From the NCBI GenBank assembly GCA_028819255.1, contig JAPPMB010000020.1, positions 1 to 36,122 on the forward strand: 36,122 bases of DNA, written 5' to 3'. The notes below the pieces were generated by a model. The model ran no database searches. It was not told the origin of the DNA and was given only the letters and a program-made list of their open reading frames with translations. This stretch comes from Bryobacterales bacterium. GTDB taxonomy: Bacteria > Acidobacteriota > Terriglobia > Bryobacterales > UBA6623. This document shows, piece by piece, positions 25,207 through 34,425 of the stretch; within the stretch, counting starts at the first letter, position 1, and every line of letters begins with the position of its first letter. A program made the translations under genes and the position numbers.

Positions 25207-27840
25207 GTGGCGCGTCGCTGGCTCTTTCTGGCCGTCTGTGTCGTGCAGCTCGCCGGAGCGTCCCCCGAAGCGGAGTTCTTCGAATCCAAGGTCCGGCCGG
25301 TGCTTGCCCGGTGCTACGGCTGCCACGCCGAGAACGCCACGGCCGGCCTTCGTCTCGACTCTCGGCACGGCCTGATGAAGGGTGGACGGTCAGGGCCGGC
25401 GATTCAGCCGGGCAACCCCGATGGGAGCATCCTTCTCCACGCGATCCAGGGCATCAAGGGGCGCATGGGCATGCCACCGAACGGAAATCGGGTCCAGACT
25501 CATGAACTCGAGTCTCTCGCCCGCTGGATCGAGATCGGGGCGCCGTGGCCGCTTTCGCCCCGCGAGTTCTTTCGGGATCGCGTCCGGCCGGTGCTTGAGG
25601 CCAAGTGCCTCGGCTGCCACGCCGCCGAGCCGCAGGGCGGACTCCGCATGGACTCCCGGGCAGCCCTGCTCAAGGGCGGAAAGTCCGGACCTGCCGTAGT
25701 CAACCGGGATCCCGATGCCAGCCTGCTTCTGAGGATGGTTAGGCACGACGGTGATCTCAGGATGCCGCCAACCGGGTCCCTCTCGAAGACTGAGATCGAC
25801 GACCTTGCACAGTGGATTGCCGACGGTGTGGCGTGGGAGGATGCCGAGCCCGAACTCAGGGAATACGCCATCAGCGAGGAGCATCAGGCCCACTGGGCCT
25901 TTCAGCCGCTCGCTCCGGGGCCGGTGCCAGCCCCGCCTGGCGCCGATTCCTCAGCCAACGCGATCGACCGCTTCCTTTTGGCCAGGCTCAATGAGGAAGG
26001 TCTGCAGCCGTCGGAGCCGGCTGACAGGCGGACGCTGATCCGGCGCCTAACCTACGACCTGACAGGCCTGCCTCCCACCCCAGCCGAGATGGAAGCCTTT
26101 CTGAGAAGCGACTCGCCTGCCGCCTACGGCGAACTGGTGGAGCGGCTGCTGGACTCGCCCCGGTACGGAGAGCGCTGGGGCCGCCACTGGCTGGACCTCG
26201 TCCGATATGCAGACACAGCAGGGGACTCAGGGGACTTCCCGGTGCCGGAGGCGTACAAGTATCGCAACTATGTCATTGACGCCGTCCAGCGGGACATGCC
26301 GTACGACCAGTTCATCCGCGAACAGATCGCAGGCGACCTCCTCCCGTCCGAGAGCGAGACCGAGCGATGGAACCGGATCGTGGCGACCGGCTATCTCGCC
26401 ATCTCCCGACGCATTGGGGTGAACCCCTACAACCTGCGCCATATCACTCTCGAGGACACGATCGACAATCTCGGCAAGACCTTCCTCGGCCTGAGCGTTC
26501 AGTGCTCGCGCTGTCACGACCACAAATTCGATCCGATCCCGACCGCCGACTACTACCGGCTCTATGGAATCCTCGACAGCACAGTGTTCCCCGCGCCGGG
26601 AGCCGAGCACCTGCCCTATCGCAGGGACTTCGTCTACCGGGTCGGCGAGGACGAGGCCAAGCGAATCATGGCCTCCTACCGAAGTCAGCTGACCCTATGG
26701 AACGACAGGGAGCGTGAGAAGTTTCGGGAGTACCAGTCCTTCCAGAACATGCTGATCACCACTCCCGGACGCTCCCGCGAGGTCGTCTGGGAAGAGCTGC
26801 AGGAACTGCGCGCCGAGCGAGCCGTGTTTGCCCGGACCGAGCCTCCTCTCGAGACCGCCTATGCCGTGACCGAAGGGACGGTGCAGGACTCGCACGTCCA
26901 CCTCGCCGGCGACCCGAAATCGGCCGGCCCGACGGTTCGGAGGGGCTTCCTGCGCATCCTCGGCGGCGCCGATGTGCCAGAGGGACACACGGGCAGCGGG
27001 CGGCGCCTGCTGGCCGACTGGATCGCCGATCCAGCCAACCCGCTCACCGCACGCGTCATGGCGAACCGGATCTGGCATCACCATTTCGGAGCCGGGTTCG
27101 TGCGCACCACGAGCGACTTCGGCGTGCGCGGCACGCCTCCGACCCATCCCGAGCTGCTGGACTACTTGGCACGCTACTTCATCGACAGCGGCTGGTCCGT
27201 CAAGGCACTGCATCGGCTGATCCTTGCTTCGCGCGCGTACCAGCAGGCCAGCTTCGACTTCGACCCGAACCACGGACGGGATCCCCAAAACCTGCTGCTG
27301 TGGAGATTCAACCGCCGACGGCTGGACGCAGAGCAGATCAGGGACTCGATCCTGGCTCTGAGCGGCGACCTCGACCTCTCACGAGGCGACCGCCACCCGT
27401 TTCCGCATCGTCAGACCTACTTCTACCGCCAGCACGAGCCGTTCTCTGACTTCTATCCGACGAGGCGCCGGTCCGTCTACATCATGCAGCCCCGGATTCA
27501 GAAGCACCCGTACCTGGACCTCTTCGACGGTCCGGACGGAAACATTCCCATGAGCGAGCGGAAGTCGACCACGACGACCCTTCAGGCGCTGTATCTGATG
27601 AACTCCGGATTCATTCACGAGCAGACCCAGACGATGGCGGAACGTTGGAGCACCACCGCCGACGGTCCGGACGCGTTCGTGGAAGAGGCAGCGCGAGCCG
27701 TCTATGGCCGCGGGCCGACCCGGGAGGAGGCCGACAGGGCCCGGGCGTACTTCGCAGAGGCGAGCGGCAGCGGGGAGCAGAAGCGGGCGGGATTCCTGCG
27801 AGCGATGCTGGCGAGCAACGAGTTCCTGTTCGTGGACTGA
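25207..27840 (+). CDS. PSCyt1/DUF1549/DUF1553 cytochrome-type protein
   Basis: 877 residues if translation starts at GTG 25207, where a signal peptide begins (RRWLFLAVCVVQLAGASPEA); the frame stays open further upstream without protein character. Two N-terminal planctomycete-cytochrome domains each carry a haem c site (CYGCH near residue 36 and CLGCH near 133), each followed by GLRxDSR and a GGKSGPA/GGRSGPA motif. A DUF1549 domain follows (RLTYDLTGLPPTPAEM, RYGERWGRHWLDLVRYADT), with a third motif CSRCHDHKFDP, then the C-terminal DUF1553 domain (LADWIADPANPLTARVMANR, IWHHHFGAGFVRT). These exported proteins are usually paired with a DUF1501 gene and linked to polysaccharide breakdown loci, but their reaction is unknown. 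Here no DUF1501 gene follows. TAGAAT at 25194-25199 is a possible -10 with a very short leader. Confidence 0.88.
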   Translation: MARRWLFLAVCVVQLAGASPEAEFFESKVRPVLARCYGCHAENATAGLRLDSRHGLMKGGRSGPAIQPGNPDGSILLHAIQGIKGRMGMPPNGNRVQTHELESLARWIEIGAPWPLSPREFFRDRVRPVLEAKCLGCHAAEPQGGLRMDSRAALLKGGKSGPAVVNRDPDASLLLRMVRHDGDLRMPPTGSLSKTEIDDLAQWIADGVAWEDAEPELREYAISEEHQAHWAFQPLAPGPVPAPPGADSSANAIDRFLLARLNEEGLQPSEPADRRTLIRRLTYDLTGLPPTPAEMEAFLRSDSPAAYGELVERLLDSPRYGERWGRHWLDLVRYADTAGDSGDFPVPEAYKYRNYVIDAVQRDMPYDQFIREQIAGDLLPSESETERWNRIVATGYLAISRRIGVNPYNLRHITLEDTIDNLGKTFLGLSVQCSRCHDHKFDPIPTADYYRLYGILDSTVFPAPGAEHLPYRRDFVYRVGEDEAKRIMASYRSQLTLWNDREREKFREYQSFQNMLITTPGRSREVVWEELQELRAERAVFARTEPPLETAYAVTEGTVQDSHVHLAGDPKSAGPTVRRGFLRILGGADVPEGHTGSGRRLLADWIADPANPLTARVMANRIWHHHFGAGFVRTTSDFGVRGTPPTHPELLDYLARYFIDSGWSVKALHRLILASRAYQQASFDFDPNHGRDPQNLLLWRFNRRRLDAEQIRDSILALSGDLDLSRGDRHPFPHRQTYFYRQHEPFSDFYPTRRRSVYIMQPRIQKHPYLDLFDGPDGNIPMSERKSTTTTLQALYLMNSGFIHEQTQTMAERWSTTADGPDAFVEEAARAVYGRGPTREEADRARAYFAEASGSGEQKRAGFLRAMLASNEFLFVD

Positions 27841-28081
27841 CCGGCGGAGTTTGGGGCCAGACCGGCATTCGTGCCCGCATCGAGCGAATTTCCGGAACTG
27901 GCGTCAGTTCGAGGTCACACGCATCCCGTGACCCCAGCCGTGTGGAACTCTGCCAACCGACTTGCTCCGTCCTGACTCCGGGATCCGTGTCTTGCCGGGA
28001 TCAGTACCGGTGGTCGGAAAACCGTTGGTATGAATAGTCGCGAAAAACCAAAGAATAACCGCACACACCCCTGAGAGCCGC

Positions 28082-28110
28082 TTGACAACCGCATCCCGGC
28101 AACTTAATGT
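28082..28110 (+). promoter_or_regulatory. Sigma70-type promoter of the EcoRII-like remnant
   Basis: A consensus -35 TTGACA (28082-28087), a 17-base spacer and TAATGT (28105-28110) as -10 give a predicted start near 28117, about 43 bases before the ATG at 28160. It is the best promoter match I noticed in the window. Confidence 0.55.
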
Positions 28111-28159
28111 CAAGAATACACCTCGCTTTAGAGTCTCAAGTGGATGTGGCAACGAATTG

Positions 28160-28654
28160 ATGCCGACTGACTTCGTGAAATGGATCGAGATCCACTCCCG
28201 CCCGGGAATGCACTGGTATGGGAAACGACTGTCGGGAACCGACACGCTCGCAACCGGATATCATCAGGCGGGGCCGCCCGTGCCGAAGCAATTGCTGTCT
28301 ACGGTGTTCCCGACACTGAACATCCTCGAAGAGCGCAATCCGGATACTAGGTTCGACCTCTATATCGACTCTCACGATGATCACCGACAAGTGCGGGCTG
28401 TTTGGTATAACAACAAGCTCCATCCCGGGTCTCGAGATGAGGCTAGGATAACCGGGCTGGGCGGTACCGCCTCAGCTCTGCTGGATCCAGAGAGCACAGG
28501 TGCACTGGCAATCTTTGTATTCTCGGAAGCCACACCGGATCGAAAGCCCGAATGTCATGTCTGGGTCTGTCGGAATGTACCTGAAGAGAACCTCATGGAA
28601 GACCGGATTGGTCCGATAGATCCAAGTGTTACGTTTCAGTTTATTTCGGCCTGA
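28160..28654 (+). pseudogene. EcoRII-type restriction endonuclease, N-terminal effector domain (catalytic core missing)
   Basis: 164 residues that align from the first residue with the N-terminal domain of EcoRII: FVKWIEIHSRPG, WYGKRLSGTDTLATGYHQAG (EcoRII: YIKRLSANDTGATGGHQVG), then RAVWYNNKLHPGSRDEARIT (RAIYYNSRHFG...KRIT), ESTGALAIFVF and CHVWVCRN. In EcoRII this domain binds the effector copy of the recognition site and holds the C-terminal nuclease inactive. The frame stops at 28652, before the PD-(D/E)xK domain. The EcoRII C-terminal tail reappears at about 28761-28923. The gene has therefore lost most of its nuclease domain by internal deletion. No cytosine methyltransferase is nearby. 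Base composition is lower in G+C than neighbours, consistent with transfer. The domain might still be made as a stand-alone DNA-binding protein. Confidence 0.75.
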
Positions 28655-28760
28655 ATCGGCACTTTCTTGTCAATTTGGTTTAACGTCACGGTAGGTCCGA
28701 GATTTAAGGAAGAGGGGGGTCTTGAACGAGTCTGGTCGACCTCTCCGGCGGACGTACCTG

Positions 28761-28923
28761 CTTGCCGTTCAGGAGGGTGTATCCGTAGCCCAGCATCGAG
28801 AGATGGCCAAGTCTAGGGTCAAGCTCGTTGTTCCTGCACCGCTCAAGCGAAAGTTCCCAAAGAGCGTCCGAACGGAACTCCACACCGTGTCGGAGTTCAT
28901 CGATGAATTGCGGCGGCCCACCC
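28761..28923 (+). pseudogene. EcoRII-type restriction endonuclease, C-terminal tail fragment
   Basis: The plus strand reads YLLAVQEGVSVAQHREMAKS, RVKLVVPAPLKRKFP, SVRTELHTVSEFIDEL, which matches the last 55 or so residues of EcoRII (LFTLQEGVSLAQYREMRES, VRLVVPSSLHKKYP, VRAELMTLGAFIAEL). It lies about 105 bases after the end of the N-terminal piece; in the intact enzyme roughly 180 residues of catalytic domain separate these parts. There is no start of its own with a ribosome-binding site. Confidence 0.7.
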
Positions 28924-29155
28924 TTCCATGTCGTCACCGAGCACTAGGAATGTGCCAAAAGGGAGGCGGTCTTGACGGCAGCCTGTCTGTCCGCCCCTCG
29001 CCCCTGGGATGCATCTTGCTTCCGACGCCCGTGAATAGGCCTCCGCAGCAAGCCCGTACGTGCGCGCCATCCAGCGGCACCGGACGCTAGAATGTCACCG
29101 CCGAGACCCCTCGCGGGAATCGGGACCAGAATCGAACGGAGGTCGATACATCCCC

Positions 29156-30226
29156 ATGAACCTGAAGAGATCCCTCGTAGCGGCCGCGTCGGCGGCCATC
29201 CTGTGCGCTTCGCCGGCGGCATCCCAGTCCCACACCCGCTGGAAGATCCACGACATGACGAGGCCGGTTCCGGCCAAGGTCGACGCGAGCGTGAAGCTTC
29301 CGGTCCCGCCGCCGTCCGATGCTGTTGTGCTGTTTGACGGGACCGATCTGTCCAGCTGGCGCGCAGCCGACGGCAGCGCTGCCAAGTGGATCATCAAGGA
29401 AGGAAGCCTCGCAGCAGTGCCCGGCGGCGGGCCGGTCTTGACCCGCGATGGATACGGCGACATTCAGCTGCACATCGAGTGGGCGGCGCCGACACCCGGC
29501 CGGGGCAAGGGCCAGGGCCGCGGCAACAGCGGCGTCTTTCTCATGAGCAAGTACGAGGTCCAGGTGCTCGACTCGCATGAGAACACCACCTATCCGGATG
29601 GCCAGGCGGCGGCCGTGTACGGGCAGTACCCGCCCCTGGTCAACGCCAGCCTGCCGGCCGGGGAATGGCAGGCGTACGACATCGTGTTCCGTCGTCCCCG
29701 ATTTCGCCCAGATGGCTCGGTCGCCCAGCCGGCCAGGATCACCGTGCTCCACAACGGCGTGCTCGTGCACGACAATTCAGAAATCTGGGGGCCGACTTCC
29801 TGGCTGCAGCACCTGCCCTACGAGTCGCACCCGGACCGACTTCCCCTGCAGCTGCAGGATCACGGGAACCCCGTGCTCTTCCGCAATATTTGGCTTCGCG
29901 AGCTTGATGAGGAGCCGAGACCCGGTCCCGGCCGCCACCAGACCAAGCCCATCATCACGATGACCCCGCTCATGCTCGACAACTACGTCGGCGAGTACGG
30001 AGAAGGCGGCGTCCAGGGTGTGGTCGTTTCCCGAAGAGACGGCACGCTGTGGGCCAAGTTCGGACTGCTGCCGCCCTTGGAGCTTCTACCGCATTCGGAG
30101 GAGGAGTTTTCTCTCCGCTGGACAGCCGCAACGGTCATGTTCAAGCTTGGCAGCGATGGCAAGCCCAAGACATTGACGTTTCACATCGGCGGCGAGGCAA
30201 GGCCCACGCCCCGCATGAGCGACTGA
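29156..30226 (+). CDS. DUF1080 (3-keto-disaccharide hydrolase family) exported protein
   Basis: 356 residues from ATG 29156, where a signal peptide starts (RSLVAAASAAILCASPAASQ); GGAGG at 29138-29142 is somewhat far (13 bases). The DUF1080 domain opens with VVLFDGTDLSSWRA and continues GDIQLHIEWAAP, GNSGVFLMSKYEVQVLDS, GEWQAYDIVFRRPRF, ITVLHNGVLVHDNSE, a concanavalin-like beta-sandwich. Members are periplasmic or secreted glycoside-acting proteins, some shown to hydrolyse 3-keto-glucosides. About 100 C-terminal residues (MTPLMLDNYVGEYG onward) form an extra domain resembling the tail region of beta-lactamase-type proteins that cover 'YxGxYxxxxxxxxVxxxxGxL'. A TAGAAT at 29087-29092 is a possible -10. 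Confidence 0.85.
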   Translation: MNLKRSLVAAASAAILCASPAASQSHTRWKIHDMTRPVPAKVDASVKLPVPPPSDAVVLFDGTDLSSWRAADGSAAKWIIKEGSLAAVPGGGPVLTRDGYGDIQLHIEWAAPTPGRGKGQGRGNSGVFLMSKYEVQVLDSHENTTYPDGQAAAVYGQYPPLVNASLPAGEWQAYDIVFRRPRFRPDGSVAQPARITVLHNGVLVHDNSEIWGPTSWLQHLPYESHPDRLPLQLQDHGNPVLFRNIWLRELDEEPRPGPGRHQTKPIITMTPLMLDNYVGEYGEGGVQGVVVSRRDGTLWAKFGLLPPLELLPHSEEEFSLRWTAATVMFKLGSDGKPKTLTFHIGGEARPTPRMSD

Positions 30227-30659
30227 TCGTCCTACGAGTGCATGGCTGGTCCCTGGCAGATCAGAGCACGGCCGCCGTAGGGAAGGAGGATCGTTCATCC
30301 GGTCTTTGTGAGGCCTTGGTACTGGTCCGGCGACCCATCCGGCTGACGCAGGTTGGCTTCTGCCCTCACGGCCCAAGCCGGTGGACTCCGTGCCGTCGCG
30401 AACCCCGCGAGGACATCCGTTGGCGCGACCCCTTTACGTCCAGGTGCTTCAGCCCCGGCGACGCCGGAGTCCTCAGCGGGATGACCTCTTCGGCCCCAAT
30501 CTTGGGTCCCGGCGGCCCTCCTCCCGTCAAGGCTGACGGCTCGGACCACTGCAATGGAATGGTTCCGCCGCTGGCCCGGCGAACAGGCGATCCGGTATCG
30601 ATGATCGGACTGGATGACGACCGGCGAGTCCGGCTGCCTCTCGCTACACTGACTCGCAT
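30227..30659. other. Intergenic region before the sulfatase
   Basis: No gene seen on either strand; frames are shadows. TACACT at 30645-30650 lies ten bases before the sulfatase ATG and could be its -10 element, implying an almost leaderless transcript. No convincing -35 element was found. Confidence 0.3.
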
Positions 30660-32135
30660 ATGAAGCCCCCAGCATTGAAGCGACCGCAATCGATCCTGAT
30701 AGCCCTGTGTCTCGCGATGGGCCTCGCCGGGTGCGTGGCCCCGACCGAAGAGGCGCAGAGGCGGCCCAATTTCATCATCGTGTTCGCCGATGACCAGGGC
30801 TATGGCGACCTCGGCGTCTTCGGGGCGACCGATTTCAGGACGCCGCGCATCGACCGCATGGCCGCCGAGGGCATGAAGTTCACCGATTTCTACGCCCAGC
30901 CCGTATGTGGGCCGTCGCGCACGGCTCTCCTGACAGGAAGTTATCCCATCCGCGTTGCGGAGTACGGGAACGAGAAGAACATTTTCCCGTACGTTCACGA
31001 GAAGGAGATCCTGCTGCCGAAGGTGCTCCAAGACGCCGGCTATGCCACGGCGATGATCGGCAAGGTCGACATCACGAAGCGTCGACAGGGATTCAAGCCC
31101 GAGCTCAACCCGGTCCGGCGGGGCTTCGACTACTGGTTCGGTGTCGTCGGCGCAAACGACAGCGGGGAAGTGCATTGGGTCTATCGCAACGAAGAGCGGA
31201 TCCAGGAGTCTGCGGGCGTGGACGACCTGACCCGCCGCTATACGGACGAGGCGCTGGACTTCATTCGTGCCAGCCAGGACAGGCCGTTCTTCCTGTACAT
31301 CGCACACACCATGGCGCATGTCGTGCTGGGTGTGACCGAGCCGTTCAAGGGACGCTCGGAGCGCGGGCTGTACGGGGATGTGATCGAGGAGCTCGACGCC
31401 AGCACGGGCGAGATCGTGGATCTTCTTGTCGAACTGGGTCTCGACCAGGACACCATCGTGGTCTACACGTCGGACAACGGTCCCTGGAGCAATCACTCGC
31501 TGCCGCAGTACACGGCAGCGATCACTGAGCACGCCGGCTCATCCGGGCCGCTACGAGGAGCGAAGGGAACCACCTGGGAAGGAGGGATCCGTGTGCCGAC
31601 TGTGATGTGGGGTCCCGGATACGTTCCCGCGGGCACGGAGACTGCAGAGATCGCTACGAACATGGACCTTCTGCCGACATTCATCGCGAAGGCAGGAGCC
31701 GAGCTGCCCGCCGACCGGACACTGGACGGGCGCGACCTTTCACCCCTGATATTCGGCGAGCCGGGAGCGAAGAGCCCTCATGAAGCGTTCTACTACTACC
31801 GGGAGACGCACCTGGACGCGGTCCGAAGCGGACCGTGGAAGCTGGTCTTTCCCCGACCCGGGCGCGACGATTCGGAATGGCTTCTTGCTCGCAGCGGCGC
31901 CTTCCTCGGCGAGATTCTCGAGCCGGTGACCGAGCTGTCGCTCTACAACCTCGAGGCCGACATCGGAGAGAAGGACAATGTGGCTGCTGCCAATCCTGAC
32001 GTCGTGGAGCGACTGACGGCCTTGGCGGATCGCGCCCGCGAGGAGCTTGGCGACTGGAATCGCATCGGCAGCGGCGTGCGGTTCTTTGAGGAAGGGCCGA
32101 AGTGGCCCCGGCGCCAGCAGTGGATGCAGCAGTAG
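30660..32135 (+). CDS. Sulfatase (formylglycine type), lipoprotein
   Basis: 491 residues. A lipoprotein signal ends in the lipobox LAGC (Cys25). The sulfatase domain starts RRPNFIIVFADDQGYGD, with the metal-binding Asp pair. The active-site signature VCGPSRTALLTG (Cys83) has the CxPxR form that formylglycine-generating enzyme converts to formylglycine. Later YTSDNGPWSNH supplies the Asp/Asn metal ligands, and GAKGTTWEGGIRVP a conserved lysine. It cleaves sulfate esters, probably from a sulfated polysaccharide, while tethered to the envelope. Length and motifs are those of arylsulfatase-A-like enzymes. No sulfatase-maturing enzyme lies in the window. The neighbouring DUF1080 and DUF1553 genes suggest a polysaccharide-use region. 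Confidence 0.92.
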   Translation: MKPPALKRPQSILIALCLAMGLAGCVAPTEEAQRRPNFIIVFADDQGYGDLGVFGATDFRTPRIDRMAAEGMKFTDFYAQPVCGPSRTALLTGSYPIRVAEYGNEKNIFPYVHEKEILLPKVLQDAGYATAMIGKVDITKRRQGFKPELNPVRRGFDYWFGVVGANDSGEVHWVYRNEERIQESAGVDDLTRRYTDEALDFIRASQDRPFFLYIAHTMAHVVLGVTEPFKGRSERGLYGDVIEELDASTGEIVDLLVELGLDQDTIVVYTSDNGPWSNHSLPQYTAAITEHAGSSGPLRGAKGTTWEGGIRVPTVMWGPGYVPAGTETAEIATNMDLLPTFIAKAGAELPADRTLDGRDLSPLIFGEPGAKSPHEAFYYYRETHLDAVRSGPWKLVFPRPGRDDSEWLLARSGAFLGEILEPVTELSLYNLEADIGEKDNVAAANPDVVERLTALADRAREELGDWNRIGSGVRFFEEGPKWPRRQQWMQQ

Positions 32136-32186
32136 TCCGCTCCGGCAGGTCCAGACGCCAACAGGTCTTTCAGCAGGCCCGCAGCC

Positions 32187-33401
32187 TTACTCCCGGATCT
32201 GCTCGGGAAGGAACTCGCAGCCTTCCCAGCGGGCCACCATGACTGGCGCCGAGCAGTGGCTCGCGACATTCACGCTCGTGCGGATCGGGTCGATCAGCGC
32301 GTCGATCCCGAGCAGAACACCGAGTCCTTCCATGGGCAGTCCGTGACCTTCGAACACGGCGGCCAGGATCACAAAGTTGGCGCGCGGCACGCCTGCCACG
32401 CCTTTGCTGGTCAGCTTTAGGGTGAGCAGGATGACAGCCTGCCGCTCCCAGGAAAGCTCGACCCCGGCGGCTTGGGCGATGAACAGTGTGGCCATTCCAA
32501 GGTGGATCGTGCTGCCGTTCAGGTTCAGACTCAGGCTGAGCGGAGCAACCACCCCCAGGACGCGCCGCGGCACGCCGAATCGCTGCAGGTTCTCCAGAGT
32601 CTGCGGCAAGGCGGCAGCACTCGAGGTCGTCGCGAAGCCGACCAGAAAGGGTTCCCGGACGAAGCGTGCAAACCGCCGCACCGGCACCCCGCAGAGAAAC
32701 AGACCGCCCGTCAGCAGCACTCCAAGGAAGAGGCCTTGTGCGAGCCACGCGACAGCAGCAAACTCAGCCAGTCCACCCAGCCCTCCGATGCCGGCGCCGG
32801 CGACCATGTTGGCGGAGGCTGCCAGCACCGCCAGCGGCGCGAGATACATGACGTAGTCGGTATAGCGGAGCGCGACCTCGGCCAAGGCGTCGGCGAAGTC
32901 CACCACCGGCCGAGCCTTGCTTCCGACTGACAGGCAGGCGATGCCGAACAGGAAGCAGAACACCACGATCTGCAGGACATCGCCGCGCGCCAGCGCGTCG
33001 ACGATGCTGGTGGGGACGGCGCTCTCCAGTGTCTCGGCCAGGCCGGCTGGCCCATCGATCCCGGCAGCGTCTGCGGTTCCGACCACGAGACCATCGCCGG
33101 GCCTGGTGGCCATCACGCTGAACCATCCGAGCAGCAGCGCGATGGTTGTGGCAACCTCGAAGCAGACTGCGGACTTCCAGCCCAGCCGGCCCAAGGCGCC
33201 AAGGGACCCCGCGCCTGCGATCGCTCGGATCAGCACGCCGACCAGCACGGGCGCAATGATCGATCGAATCAGGCGTAGGAACAGGTCGCTGACAAACTCG
33301 ATGCGCTCGGCCCAGCCGGGCGCCGACAGACCGAGGCTGAGGCCCAGTGCCATCGAGATCAGGATCCACGTGGCGAGCGAGAATCTTGGGATGCGCAGCA
33401 C
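32187..33401 (-). CDS. Dicarboxylate/amino acid:cation symporter (DAACS family)
   Basis: 404 residues from a GTG at 33401. An inner-membrane transporter of the GltP/DctA family. Family motifs are in order: serine-rich loop FATTSSAAALPQTL (residues 256-269), NLNGSTIH (293-300, the NMDGT motif of the family), SKGVAGVPRANFVIL (332-346, hairpin 2), and GIDALIDPIRTSVNV (365-379), the substrate- and cation-binding helix 8 with its Asp and Arg. It imports glutamate/aspartate or C4-dicarboxylates with protons or sodium. The arginine in DPIRTSVNV is the position that recognises acidic amino acids or dicarboxylates. It converges with the sulfatase; 51 bases separate them. Confidence 0.92.
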   Translation of the reverse strand: MLRIPRFSLATWILISMALGLSLGLSAPGWAERIEFVSDLFLRLIRSIIAPVLVGVLIRAIAGAGSLGALGRLGWKSAVCFEVATTIALLLGWFSVMATRPGDGLVVGTADAAGIDGPAGLAETLESAVPTSIVDALARGDVLQIVVFCFLFGIACLSVGSKARPVVDFADALAEVALRYTDYVMYLAPLAVLAASANMVAGAGIGGLGGLAEFAAVAWLAQGLFLGVLLTGGLFLCGVPVRRFARFVREPFLVGFATTSSAAALPQTLENLQRFGVPRRVLGVVAPLSLSLNLNGSTIHLGMATLFIAQAAGVELSWERQAVILLTLKLTSKGVAGVPRANFVILAAVFEGHGLPMEGLGVLLGIDALIDPIRTSVNVASHCSAPVMVARWEGCEFLPEQIRE

Positions 33402-33739
33402 TGCGGTTCGCGGGCGTCCCAGCGTATCAGCAGTTGCTCGAGCCTCTTGCCGAATCCCTGAAGATGTGACCGGGATCCGGCCATTCGCGGGGCTCGGTCG
33501 GCACCCTCAACGAAGTTCGCGATTCCCGACGCGACCCAGCTTCCGGCGGTCGATCGCCCTGCTCGTCCCACGGATCGGTACCCATTCCACGAACAGGCGG
33601 TACCCGGACCGATGCTGGCCTGCCGCCGGGGTTGGCAGCCTCCCCGAGGCATCCGGTGCGGGACCTGCCCAGCGCCGGGAATCACCCGTCTCGGATTCGG
33701 ATCAGCCCGAGGTCAGCCTGAGCTGCTCCGAATCAGACG
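33402..33739. other. Intergenic region between symporter and vapC
   Basis: About 340 bases upstream of the symporter and downstream of the PIN toxin gene. No protein-like frame, RNA gene or strong hairpin was recognised. Confidence 0.3.
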
Positions 33740-34177
33740 CTATTCAACAAGCACGACCGAGGACGAAAGTCGCGAACCCGCAAGTGAGCGTTGCAGTCTC
33801 CCGTCGAACGTCACTAGGCGGCCGCCCCGGTGAGCGGCCAGCGCTGCAAGATGGAAATCCGTCAACTGCCGGTGGCCCAGCAGTCGCCCCCTCAATTGCC
33901 TGCCGAGGGAAATCCGCAGCGACAGATCGTCTGGCCAGAAGCAATGCCCTCCCGAAGCACAGAATTTAGTCAGCCGCCGCAACACATCACTGGGCGTCGC
34001 CGACACGTTGGGATAGGCAGGGTTGGACAGCACTCGGACGCACCCCGCTTCCGTAATGGAACATGTGGACCAATCGGAAGAATACCTGGTCCCGAACCAG
34101 AGATGAGCCGCATCGTGGTTGACGTGCCGCGGATCGAACAGCGCCACTAGGAAATTGACGTCCAGCAGGTGGGTCAC
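33740..34177 (-). CDS. vapC: VapC-type PIN-domain toxin (intact)
   Basis: 145 residues from GTG at 34177. PIN-domain ribonuclease; acidic residues in the expected places are D6 (HLLDVNFLVALFD), E43 (SITEAGCVRVL), D107 (RQLTDFHLAAL) and D125 (LVTFDG). VapC toxins cut RNA, commonly tRNA or rRNA, and are held inactive by VapB. Its GTG shares one base with the antitoxin stop codon (TAGTG), so the two are translationally coupled. All four acidic positions are present and no frame defect is seen, so this copy is probably active. Confidence 0.85.
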   Translation of the reverse strand: MTHLLDVNFLVALFDPRHVNHDAAHLWFGTRYSSDWSTCSITEAGCVRVLSNPAYPNVSATPSDVLRRLTKFCASGGHCFWPDDLSLRISLGRQLRGRLLGHRQLTDFHLAALAAHRGGRLVTFDGRLQRSLAGSRLSSSVVLVE

Positions 34178-34413
34178 TATTCCTGATCGCGGAGTCGATT
34201 GACCAGCTCGAGATCAGGAGCGGCCGATTGATTCTTGGACTCTGAACGGGCGGGAAACAGCGGCACACCGTTTCTGATGCGCGGCGCTTCCCTGGGCTCA
34301 AGGGCCTTGAGAATCAGCTCCGAGGCCACAGTACCGAGGCTCTCGCGGCGCTGCTGTGCGAGCAGGCGCACGTTGGCCAAGGCCTCAGCAGACAGGTTGA
34401 GTGTCGTCCTCAT
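34177..34413 (-). CDS. vapB: VapB-type ribbon-helix-helix antitoxin
   Basis: 78 residues from ATG 34413 (an in-frame upstream start at 34455 would add 14 residues that overlap the promoter). The N-terminus MRTTLNLSAEALANVRLLA with ALAxxRxESLGTVASELI is a ribbon-helix-helix DNA-binding fold. The C-terminal half (FPARSESKNQSAAPDLELVNRLRDQE) is the flexible toxin-binding tail. It lies directly before vapC. It should neutralise VapC and repress its own promoter at the palindrome upstream. Confidence 0.8.
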   Translation of the reverse strand: MRTTLNLSAEALANVRLLAQQRRESLGTVASELILKALEPREAPRIRNGVPLFPARSESKNQSAAPDLELVNRLRDQE

Positions 34414-34425
34414 GTCAGATGCCTC

